In this document: positions 10,190 to 22,795 of the stretch, in pieces
How the letters are laid out: each line of letters starts with the position of its first letter
How positions within the stretch are numbered: the first letter of the stretch is position 1
Notes under the pieces: model-generated
Told to the model about the DNA's origin: nothing
What the model saw: only the letters and a program-made list of their open reading frames with translations
Database searches by the model: none
Position numbers and translations under genes: made by a program
NCBI GenBank assembly: GCA_963678705.1
Contig: OY783210.1
Span: 13,083,331-13,147,330 of the forward strand
Length of the DNA: 64,000 nt
Source of the DNA: Panorpa germanica
Lineage: Eukaryota; Arthropoda; Insecta; Mecoptera; Panorpidae
Direction: 5' to 3'

Positions 10190-12356
10190 TTAATATCCAT
10201 GATCTTTGTATCCTCCACGATGTTGGCCATGTCCTGCTTGTCCTAGGTTTTGTTGCCCTGGACCACTTTGCCCTTGGGGACCATTGAATTGTCCATGACC
10301 ATCTTGCCCTAGGTTACCATGATGACCTTGTCCTTGTCCACCTCCAGTTCCATGTCCTCCATGAGAACCGCCACCATGTTGTCCTTGATCTTCACCGTAG
10401 CCATAGGGAGTGGCGCAAACAGCGCACACCACCATTAAAACAAGGACTGCTACCTATAAACAAAATAATTGATATTTAAACGAGTAATTTTTAAAACATT
10501 ATTAACATAATAAATGTCTAGAAGAGATTGGGTAAGCTGGGCAACTTACAATAAAATAATCTTGTGGTAAAAATACAAATATTATGCATGATGATAGATT
10601 TTATAAAAAAAATCATCATCTGAATGCTACATGAAATTTATGACTCAGCAGTGCAGCAACTGTCAGACGCAAATAAGAGTCCATCATCTACTAATAGCCT
10701 GCCCATAATATCAGAAGCAAAAAAACAAAACACAACATCAGTGGTGAATTAAAGGACATACTTTGAAACAATACAGAAAAAATTCAAAGTACTGGAGTTC
10801 CAAAAGATATAAATATAATAGACCTAATTTAATAAATAAATTAACTTCAGGCAAATATGACCATGTTGTTGAAATCGCCTCAAATTCTAAAATTAAAAAA
10901 AAATTATGACAGATTCCGAAAAATCTATCTTATAACAGAAATTAGAAAGAAGAGTAGAACGAATTGTCTGTGGCAGAACAGCTACGAAAAAAAAAAAGAA
11001 AGAGTGTCCGTTTCGAAGGCATTTTAAATCAGAAACGGAGACGAAAATTTCAAAAGCAAAATAGCTTTAAAATACGAAATTTCTGTTCCTGAACGTAACC
11101 AAATATATTTTCTACCTGTGGCTTAGAACGCGCTTCGAAAAATCTTACTCAAATTGTAAACAGGCTTTTCGACATTACTACGATACGCAGCAGCAAAACC
11201 TAAGGTGAGATAGGAAGAGCAAGTGAAGAAAAACATAAGGAAGATGTGTATCGACTAATAGGAAAGAATGGATATTAATCTTAAGAGTTGCTAAGGCTCT
11301 ACAACGACTGTGGCATCAAAATGATTATCTTGAATGCAACTTAATAATTTTTAATTAAGTAAAGTTTAAAATAGTTTCTTAAACACTCTGTTAATAATAA
11401 TTATTTTTATATCTAACAACAAATAAAAATAACAGTAATTAAAAAAATATTGAAACAAACGTTGACACTGATTTTTAATACTAGGATTTATAAAAGTTAA
11501 ACTTTACTTTACTTTCTTTTATGAATTAAATTATTTGTTACAAAAATGTTTCTAGATTTCACTTCATTTCCAAATCAAACGACCATTAAAATAACTACAG
11601 ATAATATTTTTCTTATCGGAATAATTAAAATATGAATGTTCATTAATTGTTATCTATAGATAAATATTAACCGAACAAAGAAATTAGAATTAGAAGGATT
11701 AGAATATAATAACTTTATTTCTGTGAAAAATAATTAATGTAATATTATGCAACATTTTTATTTATCGCAGGGATGAACAATGTACGACTGTAAATAATAA
11801 ATAAACAAATACAGGCAGCAAATTAAATTAAAATATATGTAAATTAGTTTTTTGAAAGTTTACAATTATTTTACCATTTTAACACTTTACCCTTTAAATA
11901 AGAAACGTAAAGTCTTATATAATTTAACATAATATTCTATAAGTAACATTATTTCATATAATTGTTATGGTATTGTTATGATATGAACCTAAAGAATGTT
12001 ATGTCACATGTAAAGTCTTTTATATTAAATAAACCTTAAATAGATGTATAATTAATTTTTATTAATACGGTATACAAGAGTGTAATATATTCCAGATCGA
12101 TGTGTGTTTATACTGTACATATACATAATGTCTTACCATATATAATGGTAAATATAAAAACAGTATAAGCAACTACCGACCTTAAACATAACACGCACTC
12201 CGTATAAAGTATAGGTTAATAAAAAATAACATTTGAGTTTTATGTAACATTTAATTTTGGATAATTAAAACTTTTTAATTAAATAAAACATCTATAAAAA
12301 GTATCTCCAAATGATATTAAATATAAAGTATTATTACTTACCATTAAACGAGCCAT
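10190..12356 (-). CDS. Secreted Gly/Gln/His-rich protein, 92 aa
   Basis: Exon 1 is 12342-12356 (MARLM, donor GTAAGT); exon 2 is 10190-10453 (acceptor TATAG). The phase-0 join gives MARLM-VAVLVLMVVCAVCA, a signal peptide, then TPYGYGEDQGQHGGGSHGGH and a Gly/Gln/His-rich body ending GGYKDHGY. It resembles glycine-rich cuticle-associated proteins in composition only; no chitin-binding RR motif is visible. The promoter is TATAAAAG at 12435-12442. Start and exon layout match the 167-aa gene at 16588-18672, which also begins MARLM and has a PYG motif after the signal peptide, so the two are likely paralogues. Confidence 0.85.
10454..12341 (-). other. Intron of the 92-aa protein gene
   Basis: A 1.9-kb AT-rich intron. 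The part around 10600-11340 is less AT-rich than its surroundings and may be an old, unrecognised repeat; I could not identify it. Confidence 0.5.
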
Positions 12357-12434
12357 TTTAATTATTATTAAAGTAGATGTGTTCTCTAGTCAAAGATATA
12401 ATTACTAATAATAATTATCAAAAACAAACTTCAT

Positions 12435-12442
12435 CTTTTATA
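12435..12442 (-). promoter_or_regulatory. TATA box of the 92-aa protein gene
   Basis: TATAAAAG in the context CTATAAAAGATG on the minus strand, upstream of exon 1. Confidence 0.7.
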
Positions 12443-14258
12443 GCACGATCCAGGGTCAGAAAAAACATAAAAAATACGAAACTCTTTTTTTCATTATTTA
12501 AAATTTATCAAATCAGTTTTGTTTACGCCTAGTTCACGGAATATGATAACAAGAATATACATATAAGGCAGACAGGTCCGTACTCAGGGACAGCTACATG
12601 AAGCGTTGACTAAGACATTACTGTTTGAATCTCAGCAAATTCCTTTAAACTTATATTGGATAACTTAAGGTGATACTTATATTTGATAACTTACTTCTTT
12701 ATATACAGTTATTATTATCTAAAAAAAAAAAAATTTTATTTCATTTTCGTAATGTACATATATTTAAGTACACACACACAGATAATTTCAAGTCAATCCG
12801 GCGATTATTTTTGAAGTTATGTAAGTTGAAAAAATAATTTTTGTACTCTATGTATAGTGCTTTTATAACTTTAAATGTGTCTGTTAAACGTGATTTCAAA
12901 AACGGTGACCAAGATTACTCGGAAACGGCTGAACCCATCATTCTCAAATTTTAACACAAGCTTCTTAAGTATATTTTTTAGAAATTAATCGAAGGTTTTA
13001 TCTCACCGATATTTTTTTCTTTATAAATAATTTAAGGCCAAAAATTTGGTCAAAAATCGATTATTTTTTTTGAGAAGCCGCCATTTTGTCAAAAAACATT
13101 ATTTAGCCTAATCCTTCGATTAATTTCTAGATTATACATTACTCTAACGAAATCCGTTTGGTTTTTTCATTTTGACTGATCCAGCCTAAAGATATAGTGG
13201 TCACCGCAAGATGCCTTTTTTGAGAGGAGCTCCTGGAGATTAGCTTCCAAATTATTATCTTTGAAAATATAAAAATATTTAAATATAGTTAAAAGTTACT
13301 ATAACATGTGTACAAATTGTTACATTAATACAATTAATAGTCTTCTCAGGAATTTTTTTTGAAGAATCGCTTTTTTTGGGACTAGTAACTAGATATCCAT
13401 ATATAAAGATATAACATTGCCATAATAACATTTCCGGACCCGAATATCATCCCACAATTTGTTTCCTTACTTGCTATTTAAATATTTTTCATTTTTATAG
13501 CAGAAATTTTTGCCCGGGTCTCTTAACGCCTGGAGAAAACGTCTCAACGGTTAGCTCTAGTTTGATAGCATTCTATTCAGTGCAAATTCGTCACAAGAAC
13601 CAGTGTAAATTTAACTCCATATTCAGCGGCAACGGATATAGTTACCACAGACCCTTCGAACAGTAAGTACAGCACTGATAATGTGAATCAGTTTTGTAAG
13701 GATGTAGTGGTGAATACTTAAAACAAATTATTCGAATTTTAATTTAATTATTATCTCAATGTGAACAAATTAGAATCTTTCCACAATAATAATTAATAAA
13801 CATTCATTCCGTCTGTATTTCATTTTCTGTTGTGATTAGAGTAATCTCAAATGACTCACTGCAAGTGACCTAATCTATATATGAGACATTTGAATACATC
13901 ATACGATGTTATTATGGAAATTAAATGACATTTTAAATATCTTAATGCAACGCTTGTTATTTTGTTTCATTACTTTTCACTGAATATGTTATTCATACTT
14001 TTAGTACATACTGACATTATATTGAGCAGAATGCAATTATGGAAAGTTTAACAAAACTACGTGTTCTTTGTTAACAAACAATTACTAACGACAAGATTAG
14101 AAACAATACAAAGAAATAAATAGTTGTAGTTGAGAGCTATGTATATTAAGTTGAAATCTAATCTAAAAGCTTTTACAATTTTAAAATATGTTTTTTAAAT
14201 AATATTTTCACACTAGATTTAATTAGTATAGGTGTATGTTATACCTATCTGTACAAAT

Positions 14259-14405
14259 GGGTTTATGAACTAACTTTTTAATTGATGTTAATAAATGAAT
14301 ATTGCTGTTTTTATTTTACTAAATATCTAAATGTTGAAGGCGATATAGCGATTAAACATTTGAATTGTAGTTTTAGCGCTAGAGATGGTCGGCCATTTGC
14401 TGATG
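14259..14405. mobile_element. MITE family B, left-end fragment
   Basis: It starts ATGGGTTTATG and keeps the family B interior (AATTGATGTTAATAAATG, then GTAGTTTTAGCGCTAGAGAT). It is truncated at 14405, where LINE sequence begins. Confidence 0.7.
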
Positions 14406-14705
14406 AGTGGGGCATTGAAGAATGATATGTTTTATTGTTAGATGCCTATTACATTGTTCACATATAGGTTGTAATTCTCTTTTATATAAGTATGTATGAG
14501 TAAAATTTACTACATATTACTATTTCCATTTTTCTATTTAGTCAGACCTGTAACTCTTCTTTACAAATTGATAAGTTTACTTCTATAAATTTGTTATCAG
14601 TTCCATTCTTCCTGCCATGAACAATGTATTACATTTTTAATTTTGATCTTTAAGTCTGAACATGTTATAGTTCCTTCTTCTAGAATACGTTCTGCATGAA
14701 CTCTT
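14400..14705 (-). mobile_element. Jockey-type LINE fragment (C-terminal coding end)
   Basis: Translating the minus strand with small frame changes gives a WQEEWN stretch, then THTYLYKRELQPICEQC and RHLTIKHIILQCP. This is the C-terminal pattern of Jockey-clade reverse transcriptase proteins (CxxC, then LTIKHIL, then C). It contains stops and frame changes and is an old fragment. A second piece of the same kind is at 33640-33836. Confidence 0.75.
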
Positions 14706-16587
14706 CGAATGTTATTAACTTTGCAATTAAATCAGGCGTAGTAGTACGTTCTAATTAATCATATGAATGTTCTTATTTAAATCTGGATAATATACACGAC
14801 ACACCCACCTGTCAACTCTTGTATATAAATAGAATACATTAGATAATATAGGTTTCCATAATTTATCATATTTACTAGATGGTGTACCTAGTCGAATAGA
14901 TAGCGTGATCTGCAAAATTTACCATACGCACTTCTTTCTTCCTGTTTGAGTTGCGTAACCGTAAACGGTGTATTGCATGTAACGTAGTTGTATTTACTGA
15001 TTAATTATGTGTATTTTTATTATTGTAAATAGAACCGCTTATACTGTGTGCTAACTGGGCTGTGTTATTACTGAGGTGTCAACGACTAGTCTTTGGTGTC
15101 AACTGAATGTAAATAATGTAAAAAATGGGCGCTTTGAATACTTACATATATACGAGTACATGGGCGTTTGCATAAAATTTCACGGTAAAGGGCAAATTCT
15201 ATCAAGTGTTAAAGTGTCACAGATTTTATTTTATCTAATATAAATTTGCTACAGATTCCATTCTATTCAATGTAAATTGATGTTATTTTATAACGCATTT
15301 ACAGATATCAAGACTATGACAAGATAAAAAATCTTCTTCTTAAATATATATTATTATACCAATATATATCATTGACAATCCGAGACTCTTAGCTTTCCAG
15401 TATATGTGAAATTACTCTTTCTTGACCTTATAATTTACTTATAATTGAACTTAATTTTTGGGAGACCAAGGGGTGTGGTACCTCCGCTCGATACGCTTTT
15501 AAGTATATCAACTACAGATAGTTATTAAAACTAAAACAATTACTGATCTGATGAGATTAATTTGATAAACTAAATAGACTGTGATTTTGTTAGCTTAACA
15601 GTCGTATGCTTTATTCAATTTATGCTTTTCCTTTCAATTCATTGTCCGTATCATCATTGTACTATTTTGTATTTTTGTCTATTGAATATCAGCCCGGGAA
15701 CTTTAGACTTTTCTCATGTTTTAAAGTTAGGCCTGTTAATGAAAACTCCAAGTTATCCAACACGGGCGACGCCGTCTTGGAAAAATTCCGACCAAAAACG
15801 TGTTTTTAACAATATCTCGTTACTAGTGCGTCTTACGATAAAAATGGTTATTATCAAACTTATAGAGAACTCAATTCCCTATAAGTTTTGTATACAATAT
15901 TTTTTGTATGTTTTACAGAGACGGAGCTACGGCACTGCAAAATGGAGCACGTCAATGAAAATTTTAAAATATTTCAATTTTGTGCTCAATTTTTTTATGA
16001 TGTTAGAATTTTCATTCTTGATTATCTCGATTTTTATCGTTTTATTTTTGGGAAAGTAATCAACATTCTAGAGCCCAAACTTGAACTGAATCTTTTGTGA
16101 AACATAATATACTGTGCACCTGAAGACAGCTTTCAATGAAAAGTCAAAAGCTAGTTGATTATTAAAGTAAATGGATTGAAGAAATTGGTGTTTTAATCAG
16201 TAAAATTTTGGCGATTAAATCATGTCATTATATTAAACTAAAAAAAGTAATATAACAGGTTTATGTTAAATAAACCATAAATATACTTGTATGTAAGTGT
16301 TGTTTAGCGGATAACTTTTATGAGCTTCAAACTATTTAGGAGTCATACTCTGTAGAAATCTGTGTAAACAGATTACGGTAACAAAAGGTAACGATAAGGT
16401 AAAACAAAGTATTACAGATAAAAATGAAAATATATTTAATAACAAATAACCGGTAAAAGATGTTGAACAAATTTCATTATTAAATTTTGGAAAATTTGGA
16501 AATTTCTAAACGTTTTTCAATTTATATATTAAACAAATATTTATCAATTTAATCAATCAATGTATTAATCTAGGTTTATTATCCTTG

Positions 16588-18672
16588 TTAATGATGTCCA
16601 TATCCTCCATGTCCACCGCCACCGCCTCCGTGTCCGCCACTGCCGCCTCCATGTCCACCACTGCCGCCTCCATGACCTCCTCCGAAACCTCCATCATGAC
16701 CACCGCCTCCACCACCTCCATGACCTCCTCCAATTCCTCCAGATCCTCCATGTCCACCTCCTAGACCGCCGCTTCCGTGTCCACCACTGCTACCACCTCC
16801 GTGTCCACCGCTACCGCCTCCATGTCCACCTGATCCTCCTCCGTGTCCTCCTCCGAAACCACCATCATGACCACCGCCTCCACCACCTCCATGACCTCCT
16901 CCAATTCCTCCTGATCCTCCATGTCCACCTCCTAGGCTGCCACCGCCGCCTCCGTGTCCACCGGATCCTCCATGACTTCCTCCGATGCCCCCATCATGGC
17001 CTCCACCTCCTCCACCGCCGCCTCCATAAGGACCGGCATGCACAGCGCAAACTGCGACAAGAACAACAGCTACTACCTGTAATAACAAAATAACAAAATC
17101 GTTTTAAACACTTTTAAGTTTCTGATAAGTTAAGTTTCTATTCAATTTTCTCTCCTAATAAAATCAATGCTAAGTAATACTTGTCTACTTGTCTTTTAAA
17201 GAGAATTTGCTACTACCACCAAGATCTACGCCGGTGGCGACTTCAGACAGATTTATGATCCTCCTACTCATTAAGGATTCACAATAATTACATTCATTAT
17301 CTAGTTTCAGATGTAATGGCTACTCAATAATAATAGATGCGATATTGAATCTTATCACCGATAACCTTCCAAGTATTACTAGCAGGCCCAAATTTGAGGG
17401 AGGGCAGACGGGGCCCCCACAAGAGAGGGGCTCCTACAAAGTTCCATTCATAAACGTGATAATTTAGTTTTTAATAAATTGTATTTGACTTTAACCAATT
17501 TCTGTATGACTTGATAGAAAAAGGGGCCTCCGCTCTTTCGTTGCACCAGTGCGTCCACACCTTCAAATCCGGCCCTGATTACTAGTATCATGGCCTCATT
17601 TAAATGTGCTACATCACAATCTTATAACTTTATTCTGCGTAACTTAAACAAATCCATTTTAATAACAACCCAACAAAATTTAATCCGAGGATCGATCCCG
17701 AAAACAATAGCAAATCTACAAGTATATAATGTAAGACTAAATTCATATTAAGAACAATTAGTAGTGTGGCAGAGAATGTTCTAGCAAAACGTTTCAACAT
17801 ACTAGCTAAGCTACGATTGGCGTGTTTCCTCATATTGCATCTTATTTTAATTCTAATAATAAAAGAGTAACCGAATCAGTAAGGTTATTTGCGACTCCGA
17901 CTTTTTAAGTAGGGTGTATTTGAGTTGTTTCCCATTAGAACACTTTATTATGAAATGACGCTTGTACTTTAATGTTTTTTAATACACCACTGTATTGAAT
18001 GAATTAAAAGTGCATATTTTATATATGTATCGTTTTTCGGTCTGAACGATACGCTGGCCACGATATCGTAAATACATAGAGGTAATTCTGTTCGAAGTTG
18101 TCTGCCTATTTCTAATGCAATCCGATCACCAACGATCCCCTAATGTGTTTACAGTTTTTACCAAAGGGGTATAAGAATAGAGTGCACAAGAGGCTGAATA
18201 CTGTGATAAAGACAAAGAGAGAGATAGCTGCCGAGTGTCCTCTGTGTCTCTTTCTAGCCGAGCACCGTGATTTTTATTTTAACTATAGCGTCTGCTTGCT
18301 TGCTTACCCCTACCTCAGCGCCAATCAGCCAAGCCAGCAGCAGCGGTTCAGCTAGAGAGAGACAGATACGACACTTGACAGCTATCTTCCTCTTTGTCTT
18401 TATCGCTTCCTCTTACACACTTCCTCGCTTCCTCTATTCTTATATCTCCATGGTTTTTATAGATTATTAATAAATATTCGATTGTATTTGGCATAGACCG
18501 CTTCAGAAATCGATCCCAAAGACACAACAGCTCTCAGTTACTGTGTCGTCCATTACATTTTAGCAAACTATATTAAAGTATACTCGTATATATTATAAGA
18601 AGTGTAAATACATTTACATTATAAACTAAGTAAATAAAGTGACTAAAGTAAACTCACCATAAGACGGGCCAT
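16588..18672 (-). CDS. Secreted glycine-rich protein, 167 aa
   Basis: Exon 1 is 18658-18672 (MARLM, donor GTGAGT); exon 2 is 16588-17076 (acceptor TTACAG). The phase-0 join gives MARLM-VVAVVLVAVCAVHA, a signal peptide, then GPYGG and a body of GGGHGG, GGSGG and GGHDGG blocks ending GGHGGYGHH. A 171-bp segment is present twice in tandem (starting at 16681 and 16852), adding 57 residues. Composition fits glycine-rich cuticle or other extracellular matrix proteins. The intron holds two MITEs (17383-17577 and 18161-18453). The promoter is TATAAAAG at 18746-18753. It is the rightmost and most upstream member of the cluster. Confidence 0.85.
17383..17577. mobile_element. hAT-type MITE (family G), 195 bp, perfect 8-bp target duplication
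   Basis: The left end is CAGGCCCAAATTTGAGGG and the inverted right end is CAGGGCCGGATTTGAAGG. The flanks 17375-17382 and 17578-17585 are both ATTACTAG. A second copy is at 29371-29550. Confidence 0.9.
18161..18453. mobile_element. MITE family C, 293 bp
   Basis: The left end CCAAAGGGGTATAAGAATAG and the inverted right end CCATGGAGATATAAGAATAG are inverted repeats. The flanks 18155-18160 and 18454-18459 are both TTTTTA, a possible 6-bp duplication. A longer, interrupted copy is at 49290-50155. Confidence 0.75.
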
Positions 18673-18745
18673 GGTATTAATATGCTTTAGTAGTTAACAA
18701 GTGAAATAATAACTTGAAACTGTGATCCTTCCAATCAGCCAACAT

Positions 18746-18753
18746 CTTTTATA
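18746..18753 (-). promoter_or_regulatory. TATA box of the 167-aa glycine-rich gene
   Basis: GGTATAAAAGATG on the minus strand, with TCACAGTTTC about 30 bases downstream as a likely initiator. Confidence 0.7.
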
Positions 18754-19120
18754 CCAACTCTCATGGCCAAATTGAAACAGAATAAGAATAAAAAAAACCC
18801 TCCTATCGTTCCATTACATCGATAGAATTACATCGGTAGAACTACATCGGTGGGTACAGGTAAGAGCGTAACAGAATTCTGTGTAAATAACACACTGATG
18901 GACAGACAGACAGCCGTATTGTTCGTTGCAGAGATAAGGCGTACACATCTTGTCTGCATCGATATCAATCAATAGTAAAGGTCAAGTGAATGTTTTTCAT
19001 TTTCACTGGAAATTTTTTTCAGTTGTTTCATTTTAGTTGTTAGTAGCTTCGACGTAGCTGAAAATAACTAGAATAGAACTACCATTAAAGGCTATTATTA
19101 TTAAATACAATTTGTTTCAC

Positions 19121-20051
19121 CCCAGTAAACATTTTGGAGTCACTTTGTCATCATATTGAAGATGCGTATTATTTTTTTGTCATGAAAGAGCTCAATTTCT
19201 TACAGTCGTTCATATGAAATGTATATTTTATCGGCTACAAATGGCGAACCACTCCACCTGTCGGAATATAAAAGAAGATAAAGTTGATGCGAACTATAAT
19301 TGAAGTGCAATAGTGATAGAAACGTCACAAAACAGAACACTTCACCAAATGGGCTTATGTCCTATGTCTTAATTTATATAAAACTGTACTCTATATTGAT
19401 AAAGTTGGTTACTAGAACCTCAAAAGTCCAATTATTTTTTAATAACTCCTTATATTTCAGGAGATATTAACAATTAAAAGAGTCATTTTGTCTCTTTAAT
19501 TATTAAAGAGATTCAACATTGGATAACATTCCAACTGCATGTGACATCACAGCCGCTAGTTGCTATCTCTTTTATACAACAGAGCGCAAAAGAGATAGCA
19601 TATTCAAGATAGAACTCTGGTAAGTTTACAGGTTATCAACCTTACAGCTAATAAATCTCTGCTATATGTATTTATATATCAAAATATCAAATATTATTTA
19701 CAGCTATTGCAAGGAACAATAAAATACCAATATTATGTCTGCCGTAACAGGGTTAAATAAAATAAAAACTTATTATTTTTTGACTTGACTAGATTATTTC
19801 GACTACCAACAGCTACAAAACATTACCACTCAACAAGTAACTAACGTTAAAATGCATTTCACGTCATACAAATATGGCCGACATCTATAGCGCTAAAACT
19901 ACAATTTAAATTTTTAATTGCTATATCTCCGTCAACATTTAGATATTTAATAAAATAGACGCGCCATTACACATTTATTAACATCAATTTCAATCAACAA
20001 TTGAAAAATCGACCACTAAAAAATGAGGACACAAGCCCATAGTTTACTGGG
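19121..20051. mobile_element. MITE family A copy split by a family B insertion
   Basis: It starts CCCAGTAAACATTTTGGAG and its own end AGTTTACTGGG is at 20041-20051, with AC on both outer flanks. The family B element (19351-20038) lies 10 bp from the right end, duplicating AT. Confidence 0.8.
19351..20038. mobile_element. MITE family B, 688 bp, nested in family A
   Basis: The ends are GGGCTTATGTCCTATG and, inverted, GGGCTTGTGTCCTCAT. AT flanks both sides. Its interior matches 37726-38295 in the opposite orientation. No coding capacity is visible. Confidence 0.8.
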
Positions 20052-21697
20052 ACGTAGCAGCTCTGATATTTATGATCTCTTTGAGCTAAATATTACTTAT
20101 TAAACAGTTTTAAGGTTAGAAATTTAACTGTCATTTATTGATATTTTAGAAACATGAAATTTTTCTCAAAAGTAAACCCAACATGCTTATAAAACGCTTT
20201 AACAAATAGACTACTATTTCATATTTAAATCTTGAATGTATTATATTAAAATTCTACTAACTAAAATAATTATCAGTTGTTATAACATAATACATAAATT
20301 AACACATAATCTAAAAATTATTTTGCAAAATGTACAAACTAAATTAATAAAAAATACTTAATTAGTTAAGGCTAGTTAAATACTTATTGTTAATCGTGAT
20401 GTAATCAAAGATTAATGAATTTTATATAAAAGCAAGGATTCAATAGCCTCCAGGTGTTAATTAATAATTTGTGAATAATCCGTCAGACTTTATAACTAAC
20501 CTCTAAATGACTTTTGAATTTTAAAACAAGTATGCTTTTTTGATTATGTTTAGCATTATATGTATGTGAATTTGCACTGGCTCCTAATCTTTTCTATCAG
20601 ATTCAGAAGGCAATCAGGGTTTATTTTATAAAGAGGTAATTTTTTACTTGATTTACAGGAGTCATTTTCTACGCCGGGAAATATAAAAACAGGATTATTC
20701 CAGACGAACCGTTGACTTTTACTTTTACATTACAAACATATCTATGCGTGATATAACATCTTGTCAATAATCCAATATTGATGCACAGTTTGATATTAAT
20801 TGCAATCATAATTCTTCCAAGAATTGAAATATAAAAACAATGACTTTAACATCTCTTAAATTTATGATATAACAAAAAAATCAAACAAACCTATGATGCA
20901 AGATAACTAGAATAAAATAAAACAACCAATAATTAGAGAATGTAGTTTGACAGTGTTGCCAACCTTTTGATTTTAGTTTATGATAACTGAATAAGCATGT
21001 TTTCACAAACCTTAGGTTTAGCAGCTCTGTGTTACCAGTCTATAGAATAACTATTATTAATAGAATGTGTATGATAAAGAGAACAATGTTATAATTGTAA
21101 TGCCTCATTTATTTATGATTCTATATCAATAACAGTGATTTATATTTTGAATAATTCATGAAGCTTTATTACCAGGAGCGAATCAGTTAAAATATCTGAC
21201 AAATATTGGAAAGTATCATGGACCAATTAAATAAGGATTTAGATATTATTAGAAGGTTTTAAGAAGGTTTTGATATTATATAAATCCTCTGAAATATCTC
21301 ATAGTGTATCATGTACCAAAGTCATCTTTCTCGAAAGTCAAAGATTACAAAAATCGCTTTTTTGCAGATATCTCGTTTCCTATGCTCTAAATGACATTTA
21401 AAGTAATTAATAAAGTTGTAAAGCATAAAATTCTCTACAAATTTGACTCTATTCATTTTTTCGTGTGATCAACCCTTCCCAAGATATAGCGCAGAGAGTG
21501 AGAGGCGCGCATCCGTATATAGTATAATAGAGAGACAATGCAGGATAATACTGCACTCTCTGATAGAAATGTGAAATTTGGAACAATGAAAGAGTGCAAT
21601 GAGTAAATAACTTTTAGATGTGGAACCAATTAAAACTTCCTCCGCTTCCCTATTTATAGAAGATTCAAAATGACGATCATATAAATAAATCACGATC

Positions 21698-21858
21698 ACG
21701 ATAAATTTGTATTCCGACAGGTGCAGTGGTTTCGACATTTGTAGCCTATAAAATAGACATTTCATATGAACGACTGTGAGAAACTGGAATGTAAATGAAC
21801 TCTTTCATGACAAAAAAATCATACCCATTTTCAATATGGTGACTCCAAAATGTTTACT
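21698..21858. mobile_element. MITE family A, fragment with one end
   Basis: It shares the family A interior (TTGTATTCCGACAGGTG, then AACTCTTTCATGACAAAAAA) and the end TCCAAAATGTTTACT; the other end is missing. Confidence 0.75.
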
Positions 21859-22128
21859 AGATAAATTACGCGAAACATATAAACCAAAGCAAGAAATGGA
21901 CTCCAGACTTCGCTGACGCTTCCTGTTCAAACCGCCTTTTTGAATAGATCATTCTTGTTGTCGGGATATAAATTAGAAAAAAAAGCATAACATTATTAGG
22001 GGTGTAATAATGCTACGTACCTAGAGAGCAAGAGAAGTCATAATAAAAAATTGAAAAACATAAAAACCAAAAGGTTTATAAGTTCAAAAACTTCAACTAT
22101 CGAATTTAATACGTAGTACGTTTTATAT

Positions 22129-22795
22129 TTTTTTATTTATTTTTATTAATTAATTAATTGTTCGCCTTTCGGCTTTACAATCTACATTCTTAATACATTT
22201 CATATACTTCAACTTACAATTAAATTTAATCTATTCTAGACCTTTTTTATTTCCAAAAGTACTTTCTGCTTCTTCTTCTCTTGACCCTCTCCCTTCATTT
22301 TCCCTAGTCTTCCTTCTGGACTCGTCTATTCCCTAGTCTATTTTTCTGGACTGAAGTTTAAGTGTTTCCTCGCTACTTCTTTCTTTCTCCTGCTTCCCTT
22401 CACTGCCTCTTTTAGTACTTCCTCTCTCTTCCTGTTCCTTGTGCAACCCAGTCATCAGCTTATTTATTGTCCTGTTTTTCCTTTCCTTTTTACTATTTCC
22501 GCCATCCACCTCTTTCCTTCACTGCCTCCCTTTAATAGCTGGCCAATATTCCTTTCGCTCGCTACTTTTTCCTTACACTCAAACTTAATGTGCTCCAGTG
22601 TTTCGTCCTCCGCTCCGCACACTCTACACTTTCTTTCCTCACAACTTTCCCAGTATCTGTTTCCTTTTCCTCATTTCCCAATCTAAACCTTGCTGTCCTT
22701 CTTATGTGTTTTATATCTTTTTCTATAAGGTACTGAGGTACATTATTTTCCCATAACCTTTTATATCTTGTATTGTAGTTGCTTTTTTCGATTTT
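22129..22795 (-). mobile_element. 5'-truncated LINE with 15-bp target duplication
   Basis: The minus strand encodes KRLWENNVPQYLIEKDIK, then TARFRLGNEE and, after a frame change, the pattern ending in a cysteine/histidine cluster typical of R1/Jockey-group LINE proteins. The 3' tail is a run of TAAA-like units. The flanks 22114-22128 and 22796-22810 are the same 15 bases, TAGTACGTTTTATAT. Related pieces are at 49636-50099 and 43870-43945. Confidence 0.85.

Larger units (their letters stand above)
12443..16587. other. Gene-free stretch between cluster genes
   Basis: About 4.1 kb. It contains a family B MITE piece (14259-14405) and a Jockey-type LINE piece (14400-14705). Elsewhere it is AT-rich sequence in which I see no gene. 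Confidence 0.6.

Noticed and set aside
12900-13260. Possible transposon fragment with CGGAAACGGCTGAACCCATC
   Set aside because: It recalls interspersed repeats, but I found no ends, partner copy or coding match in the window.
15622-16059. 145-codon hydrophobic plus-strand frame
   Set aside because: Leu/Ile/Phe content reflects T-rich DNA. No conserved motif, promoter or splice context is visible.
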